A DNA stretch of 12,998 bases from Bacteroidales bacterium (GTDB taxonomy: Bacteria; Bacteroidota; Bacteroidia; Bacteroidales; Azobacteroidaceae), in contig JAJBTS010000156.1 of assembly GCA_020860885.1 (NCBI GenBank), forward strand, positions 1 to 12,998, read 5' to 3'. The notes beneath the pieces were generated by a model, which did no database searches, was not told where the DNA came from, and saw only the letters and a program-made list of their open reading frames with translations. Both the position numbers and the translations under genes were made by a program. Below, piece by piece: positions 8,564 through 12,998 of this stretch; within the stretch, counting starts at the first letter, position 1; each line of letters starts with the position of its first letter.

Positions 8564-10108
8564 ATGAAGCATTTATCATCCATAGCTTTTTTACTTGTTT
8601 TTATTGCAAGTAATATTCAGGCCCAGACAATCTTTCTTTCTTCGGTTGAAGAGAAAGAAATAGTCCATAAAGAAGCTCTAGGCAATCCCGACAGAGGATT
8701 CCATTTGGAATGCAATTTTGTGATCACAAAAACAGAAGGTGAAATGTATAATCCTTACGGTTCGGGAGTAGGACAAATCCTCGAACCGGATGAGGAATTT
8801 GAATATTTTCCCGATGGTTTTGTTCAAACCCGGACGGAAGAATTGAAAGTTCAGGAAGATAGTATCAAACTTACGCAATTGTATATGTATCTCCCGGAAT
8901 TCCGCGACGTGGATGTAATTCCGGAAGCAGGAATAAAAAACATCCAAAAATTGTTCGATTCCCTGAGGGAAAGCGGATACAAAGCCATTCTGCGTTTCGC
9001 TTACCGCAACGAACATACATCTGCAGGTTACCCTTCTGCCGATAGAACAATCAAACATATCAAACAGTTAGCTCCTGTTATTTCCCAGAATATAGACGTT
9101 ATTTCTGTCGTTCAATCAGGATTTTTAGGACAATGGGGAGAGTGGAACCCGGATCTGGGTTCCAGAAATAATGAAGCCATGAAAGAACTCCTTAAAGGAA
9201 TTCCGGAAGGTTATGGAATGGAAATGAGATACTGCGGCAGGAAAAACAATCTGAAGCCTGAAATAAGCACTGCAGACTACAACCGTATAGGTTTCAATAA
9301 TGATTATTTCACTGGCGGACAACATCCTATGGCTTGCGGAGGAAGTGATTTCTGCATGAACGATGCTCAATACAAACAGGTTGCACGCGAATCGTTCGAA
9401 GCGTATGTGAGCGGAGAAGTTCCTCACGAAGGAAAAACCGATCCGACATGGGGACTTGATTTCATGCTGGATACGGATGCTTTGTTTCATTTTCTGAAAA
9501 TTCATCATTATGTGGCCTTAGATGTAACCCAGAATTTTTACAACAATATTAAACATTGGAGAACACAAAAAGTATTTCCTGAGAAATTGGATAAGCTGGA
9601 AGTATTTTACGATGAAAATTATTTTGTGGAAGAAGGTGAAATCGTTGCCCGTTCTTTTTATCAGTTTGTTCGTGATCACCTGGGATATCGCCTGAATGTA
9701 AAAGAAGCTTCTTTCAGTAAAGAAAACCAGGATATGCTTTACGACATACAAATTACAAATACAGGTTTTGCAACCGTCCATAATCCCAAATCTGTAAACC
9801 TTGTTTTTATTAATGAACAAGGTACAATCGAGAAAGAGATCCGATTAGATTCTGTTAATCCTAAAAGCTGGCAGCCCTGGGCCAGTGGGAAACCCAATGA
9901 ACTCCTTGTTCACAGCCTATCGGGGAGTGTTAATCCCGGTCTAACGGGTAAATACCAGGTAGGTGTAACTATTCTGGATAATCAGGAATCCATTAAAGAC
10001 AATACGGATTATCAGATTAAATTTGCTAAAGACAACGGTAAAGTAACTCATTGGACAAATACTGAAAAAACACGCATCGTGAATATTGTCGGCGAAATAT
10101 CTTTATAA
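8564..10108 (+). CDS. DUF4874/DUF4832 secreted putative glycosidase (intact paralog)
   Basis: A complete 514-aa protein starting with the signal peptide MKHLSSIAFLLVFIASNIQA. The N-terminal half (about residues 25-200) matches DUF4874: NPDRGFHLEC, YNPYGSG, LTQLYMYLPEF, KAILRFAYR, and GQWGEWN with Glu193, a plausible catalytic acid in a TIM barrel. The C-terminal half matches DUF4832: a Cys-containing loop (ACGGSDFCMN), TQNFYNN, FYDENYFVEE, VRDHLGYRLNV, then a beta-sandwich-like end (ITNTGFATVHNP, WQPW, VNIVGEISL). It is colinear with 5742-7295 along its full length, so the two are an old tandem duplication now separated by the lectin-like gene. Biochemical function is unknown to me; a glycoside hydrolase role is inferred from fold and GH neighbours. 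The 10-base upstream and 13-base downstream gaps indicate co-transcription. Confidence 0.88.
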   Translation: MKHLSSIAFLLVFIASNIQAQTIFLSSVEEKEIVHKEALGNPDRGFHLECNFVITKTEGEMYNPYGSGVGQILEPDEEFEYFPDGFVQTRTEELKVQEDSIKLTQLYMYLPEFRDVDVIPEAGIKNIQKLFDSLRESGYKAILRFAYRNEHTSAGYPSADRTIKHIKQLAPVISQNIDVISVVQSGFLGQWGEWNPDLGSRNNEAMKELLKGIPEGYGMEMRYCGRKNNLKPEISTADYNRIGFNNDYFTGGQHPMACGGSDFCMNDAQYKQVARESFEAYVSGEVPHEGKTDPTWGLDFMLDTDALFHFLKIHHYVALDVTQNFYNNIKHWRTQKVFPEKLDKLEVFYDENYFVEEGEIVARSFYQFVRDHLGYRLNVKEASFSKENQDMLYDIQITNTGFATVHNPKSVNLVFINEQGTIEKEIRLDSVNPKSWQPWASGKPNELLVHSLSGSVNPGLTGKYQVGVTILDNQESIKDNTDYQIKFAKDNGKVTHWTNTEKTRIVNIVGEISL

Positions 10109-10121
10109 AATATATATTGCA

Positions 10122-10190
10122 ATGAAAAAAATCTGTTTATTAATTACTTTTTTTTATTATCTTCTCTTTTCACATGAATGCGCAGAATGA
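10122..10190 (+). pseudogene. Orphaned signal-peptide start of the GH36 gene (frameshifted)
   Basis: An ATG 13 bases after the previous stop, with an A-rich leader, encodes MKKICLLITFF and then runs out of frame to a TGA at 10188. Removing one T from the T8 run at 10148-10155 gives MKKICLLITFFIIFSLFHMN followed by AQNEFIR, a normal signal peptide cleaved near MNA|Q and joined to the GH36 frame. Removing an A from the A7 run at 10125-10131 instead gives a quick TAA, so the T8 run is the likely lesion. Confidence 0.82.
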
Positions 10191-12315
10191 ATTTATTCGT
10201 ATTTCCACCAACGATCTGGATCTGGTAATACGCATTGCTCAAAGCAAACGGATTTACCAGGCGTATTTGGGACCAAAACTGATGAACGAATCGGATTTCA
10301 AATCTCTTTTCGTTAGTTTGAAAGGCGGATCGGAAGGTAGTGTTTCCGCACGGGGATGGGAAGTTTATCCTGCTTCCGGCGCGGAGGATTTCTTTGAACC
10401 GGCTTTTGCTATTCAACACAACGATGGAAACATGACTTCTATTTTCCGGTATGTTTCCCATGAGAGCAAAACCATTGATGCCAATATAAAAGAAACCGTT
10501 ATTTATCTGAAAGACGATGTTTATCCGGTGGATGTTAAATTGGTGTATAAAACGTTCGGGAAAGAAAATATTATAAAAACATGGACGGAAATAACGCATG
10601 AAGAAAAAAAACCGGTTACCATAAGCCGGTATGCATCTTCTATGCTTTATTTCGAAAACACGGATTATTTCTTAACCGAATTCAGTGGAGACTGGGCTAT
10701 GGAAGCTCGAATGAGTACCCAGCCTTTGCATTTCGGTAAAAAGATTCTTGAAACAAAACTGGGTTCCCGTGCGGCCATGCACGTTTCTCCTTTTTTCGAA
10801 TTAGGACTCGGCCAACCCGCGCAGGAAAACCAGGGAAATGTAGTATTAGGAACATTAGGATGGTCCGGAAATTTCCAATTCACTTTCGAAGTGGATAATG
10901 CCGGAAACCTAAGAGTTATCTCCGGAATCAATCCGTATGCATCCAATTATGAATTGAATCCGAAAGAAACATTCGTTACTCCTGAGTTTATTTTCACGAT
11001 CAGTACCGAAGGAACCGGTAAAGCCAGCCGCAATTTTCATACGTGGGCCCGGAACTATCAGCTCAAAGACGGCAAAGGCGACCGGCTGACTTTGCTCAAC
11101 AATTGGGAAGCTACTTACTTCGATTTTGATGAAGCTAAACTTGAAGACATTATGGGAGAAGCCAAAATGCTGGGAGTAGATATGTTCTTATTAGACGATG
11201 GCTGGTTCGGAAATAAATATCCCCGCAACAGCGCTACCCAGGGATTGGGCGACTGGCAGGTAAATAAAGAAAAACTACCTCATGGAATTCCCTTCCTGGT
11301 AGAAAAAGCAAAAGAGAAAGGTGTAAAATTCGGTATCTGGATTGAACCGGAAATGATAAGCCCTAAAAGCGAATTAATCGAGAAACATCCCGATTGGGCG
11401 ATCCGGTTACCTAATCGCGAGCCTTATTATTACAGAAGTCAGCTGGTACTGGACCTGAGTAATCCGAAAGTACAGGATTTCGTTTTCGGAGTCGTAGATA
11501 ACCTGATGACTGAGAATCCGGACATCGCTTTTCTGAAATGGGATTGCAACAGTCCGATCACAAATATTTATTCTCCTTATCTGAAGACCAAACAGAATCA
11601 ATTGTATATCGACCACAACCGCGGAGTTGTGAATGTTTTCCAACGGGTGAAAGAGAAGTATCCCAATCTTCCTATGATGCTTTGTGCAGGAGGCGGAGGC
11701 CGTTGCGATTACGAATCGTTGAAATATTTCACCGAATTCTGGTGCAGCGACAATACGGATCCCGTAGAGCGTATCTATATCCAGTGGGGATTTTCACAGT
11801 TCTTCCCGGCTAAAGCAATGGATGCGCATGTGACCAGTTGGAACAGCCGTGCAAGTATCAAATTCCGTGTAGATGTAGCTATGATGTGTAAAATGGGATT
11901 CGATATCCGCACACACGAGATGAAAGAAAATGAACAAAAATTCTGTCAACAAGCAGTACAAGACTACAAACGGTTAAAACCCGTAATATTAGACGGAGAT
12001 CAATACCGGTTGGTTTCTCCTTACGAAACCAATCACATGGCTGTTATGTATGCCAATGAAAACAAATCCAAAGCAGTCCTATTTGCTTACGACATCCATC
12101 CCCGAATGGGAGAAAAAATGATGACAATAAAACTGCAAGGGTTAGATCCTGCCAAACAGTATAAAGTAGAAGAAATCAATGTTATGCCGGAGCGGAAATC
12201 AAATCTAAGAAGCCATGGACAAACTTTCTCCGGAGATTTCTTAATGAAAGTCAGCCTGGATGTGTTTACTACAGGGCAGATGAATAGTAAAGTGATAGAA
12301 GTTACAGCACAATAA
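10174..12315 (+). CDS. GH36 alpha-galactosidase (signal peptide lost to frameshift)
   Basis: A family GH36 (melibiase-type) alpha-galactosidase that would release terminal alpha-galactose. The uninterrupted frame from the ATG at 10174 encodes 713 aa; repairing the upstream T8 run gives 730 aa with a signal peptide, a normal family length. An N-terminal beta-supersandwich (to about residue 290) precedes the catalytic barrel with LLDDGWFG (Asp341-Asp342), GIWIEPEM, LDLSNP, nucleophile Asp457 in FLKWDCNS, a Gly-rich CAGGGGRCDY loop, acid/base Asp526 in WCSDNTDP, and HVTSWN. A short C-terminal beta domain ends the protein. Residue numbers count from 10174. The ATG at 10174 falls at the predicted signal cleavage region and has a T/C-rich upstream, so it is probably not the native start; product made from it would stay cytoplasmic. 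Last gene of the unit, followed by a strong terminator. The sugar source (host alpha-Gal or plant galactosides) is not determined by sequence. Confidence 0.92.
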   Translation: MNAQNEFIRISTNDLDLVIRIAQSKRIYQAYLGPKLMNESDFKSLFVSLKGGSEGSVSARGWEVYPASGAEDFFEPAFAIQHNDGNMTSIFRYVSHESKTIDANIKETVIYLKDDVYPVDVKLVYKTFGKENIIKTWTEITHEEKKPVTISRYASSMLYFENTDYFLTEFSGDWAMEARMSTQPLHFGKKILETKLGSRAAMHVSPFFELGLGQPAQENQGNVVLGTLGWSGNFQFTFEVDNAGNLRVISGINPYASNYELNPKETFVTPEFIFTISTEGTGKASRNFHTWARNYQLKDGKGDRLTLLNNWEATYFDFDEAKLEDIMGEAKMLGVDMFLLDDGWFGNKYPRNSATQGLGDWQVNKEKLPHGIPFLVEKAKEKGVKFGIWIEPEMISPKSELIEKHPDWAIRLPNREPYYYRSQLVLDLSNPKVQDFVFGVVDNLMTENPDIAFLKWDCNSPITNIYSPYLKTKQNQLYIDHNRGVVNVFQRVKEKYPNLPMMLCAGGGGRCDYESLKYFTEFWCSDNTDPVERIYIQWGFSQFFPAKAMDAHVTSWNSRASIKFRVDVAMMCKMGFDIRTHEMKENEQKFCQQAVQDYKRLKPVILDGDQYRLVSPYETNHMAVMYANENKSKAVLFAYDIHPRMGEKMMTIKLQGLDPAKQYKVEEINVMPERKSNLRSHGQTFSGDFLMKVSLDVFTTGQMNSKVIEVTAQ

Positions 12316-12341
12316 TCTATTCTATTAAAATTGTACATACC

Positions 12342-12372
12342 AAGGGGCTATCTAAAAGCAAGATAGCCCCTT
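12342..12372 (+). terminator. Strong intrinsic terminator closing the operon
   Basis: A perfect 12-bp stem, AAGGGGCTATCT (12342-12353) with AGATAGCCCCTT (12361-12372), a 7-nt loop AAAAGCA, and a T-rich tail (TTTAGTATTGTTTATTT). It begins 27 bases after the GH36 stop and ends the 5181-12315 unit. The A-rich side also makes it partly bidirectional. Confidence 0.88.
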
Positions 12373-12482
12373 TAGTATTGTTTATTTACTTAAGATTAAA
12401 CGCCTTAGCGTTGTTAAAACATTCCAATATATAGAGGCTGAACCATAGTTTCGGTACAGCATCTTTAAAATCATAAAATAAT

Positions 12483-12998
12483 ATGAATCTTCCAAAAATA
12501 AGAACGCAGTTTATTACTGACATAAAAAATATTATCCTTACTTCAAGAGATAAAGCTATACACCATGTTGACATTGAGCGTGTAAAAATGTATTGGAGCA
12601 TTGGGAAGCGTATTTTTGAAGAAGAACAAGAGGGAAAAGAGAGGGCTGATTATGGAACCGAACTGCTAAAAGAACTTGCAAAGAAAATAGAGAGGGAGTT
12701 TGGAAGTGGATTTTCTTACCGCCAGTTAGCTTTTTGCCGTCAGTTTTATCGCACTTATCCAAATATGAACGCACTGCGTTCACAATTAAATTGGTTTCAA
12801 TATAGGCTTTTAATTCAAATAAACAATGAAGATAAAAGAGAATATTATGAACTGGAAGCAATAAATAATAATTGGACAGGGAGAGAATTAGAACGTCAAA
12901 TTAATTCCGGCTTATATGAAAGACTTCTACTTAGTAATGATAAGAAAGCAGTTTTAGAAGTAGCACGTAAAGAAAGGATGCCCGAACAACCCTCAGAG
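12483..12998 (+). CDS. DUF1016/YhcG-family protein (3'-partial)
   Basis: The frame from ATG 12483 is open for 172 codons to the window edge. It matches the N-terminal DUF1016 domain: VKMYWSIGKRIFEEEQ, a RADYGTELLKELAKKIEREFG helix, GFSYRQLAFCRQFYRTYP, SQLNWFQYRLLIQI, NNWTGRELERQINS, then LYERLLLSNDKKAVLE. In this family (E. coli YhcG type) the C-terminal half is a PDDEXK-fold nuclease domain, which would lie beyond the window. No signal peptide; cytoplasmic. These genes are often found in mobile or defence-rich DNA, including near restriction systems, so the terminator at 12342-12372 marks a functional boundary with the glycan genes. The 110 bases before the start hold only AT-rich sequence and a tiny hairpin. 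No promoter could be assigned. Confidence 0.9.
   Translation, partial: MNLPKIRTQFITDIKNIILTSRDKAIHHVDIERVKMYWSIGKRIFEEEQEGKERADYGTELLKELAKKIEREFGSGFSYRQLAFCRQFYRTYPNMNALRSQLNWFQYRLLIQINNEDKREYYELEAINNNWTGRELERQINSGLYERLLLSNDKKAVLEVARKERMPEQPSE

Noticed and set aside
9125..9508. Antisense open frames across the DUF4832, GH2 and GH36 genes
   Set aside because: They lie opposite strongly supported coding regions, show no recognisable domains, and no start context; typical shadow frames.
12399..12412. Small hairpin AACGC-CTTA-GCGTT, considered as a recombination (attC-like) or attachment site
   Set aside because: Only a 5-bp stem, with no conserved core sites, no partner copy in the window and no integrase nearby.

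Overview
The window looks like chromosomal DNA from a gut- or host-associated member of the Bacteroidota (a Bacteroides, Parabacteroides or Dysgonomonas type relative). This is inferred from moderately AT-rich DNA, A-rich leaders without clear Shine-Dalgarno sequences, and Bacteroidota-typical families: GH109, large GH2 and GH36 exoglycosidases, DUF4832/DUF4874, a DUF4488-like protein and a short C-terminal sorting-like domain. The genus cannot be fixed from sequence alone.

Layout, all on the + strand. At 1-1395 is the 3' part of a GH109 alpha-N-acetylgalactosaminidase lipoprotein, followed by a terminator hairpin at 1442-1466. At 1535-5055 is a large secreted GH2 beta-galactosidase, broken by two one-base frameshifts at A7 tracts, followed by a 13-bp hairpin at 5069-5112. 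From 5181 to 12315 runs a tight five-gene unit: a small DUF4488-like secreted protein; a DUF4874/DUF4832 protein with an in-frame TAA; a secreted two-module beta-trefoil-like protein with a C-terminal sorting-like domain, frameshifted in its signal peptide; an intact DUF4874/DUF4832 paralog; and a GH36 alpha-galactosidase whose signal peptide is also frameshifted. A strong terminator (12342-12372) closes the unit. At 12483 a DUF1016/YhcG-family gene begins and runs off the end; it looks unrelated to the sugar genes. No gene-free stretch exceeds about 170 bases.

Working together (inference): the enzymes would remove terminal alpha-GalNAc (GH109), beta-Gal (GH2) and alpha-Gal (GH36). The two DUF4832 proteins are probable but uncharacterised TIM-barrel hydrolases, and the lectin-like protein could bind glycans at the cell surface. 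This resembles part of a polysaccharide-utilisation locus for galactose/GalNAc-rich glycans such as host mucin or blood-group structures, but no SusC/SusD pair, sulfatase or regulator lies in the window.

The most striking feature is damage: five lesions in four of the eight genes. Four are one extra base in an A or T run of 7-8 nt, and one is an apparent CAA-to-TAA nonsense change. Equal-length runs elsewhere in the window are in frame. Sequencing/assembly error, recent gene decay, phase variation and transcriptional slippage remain open explanations; reads or a close relative would decide.
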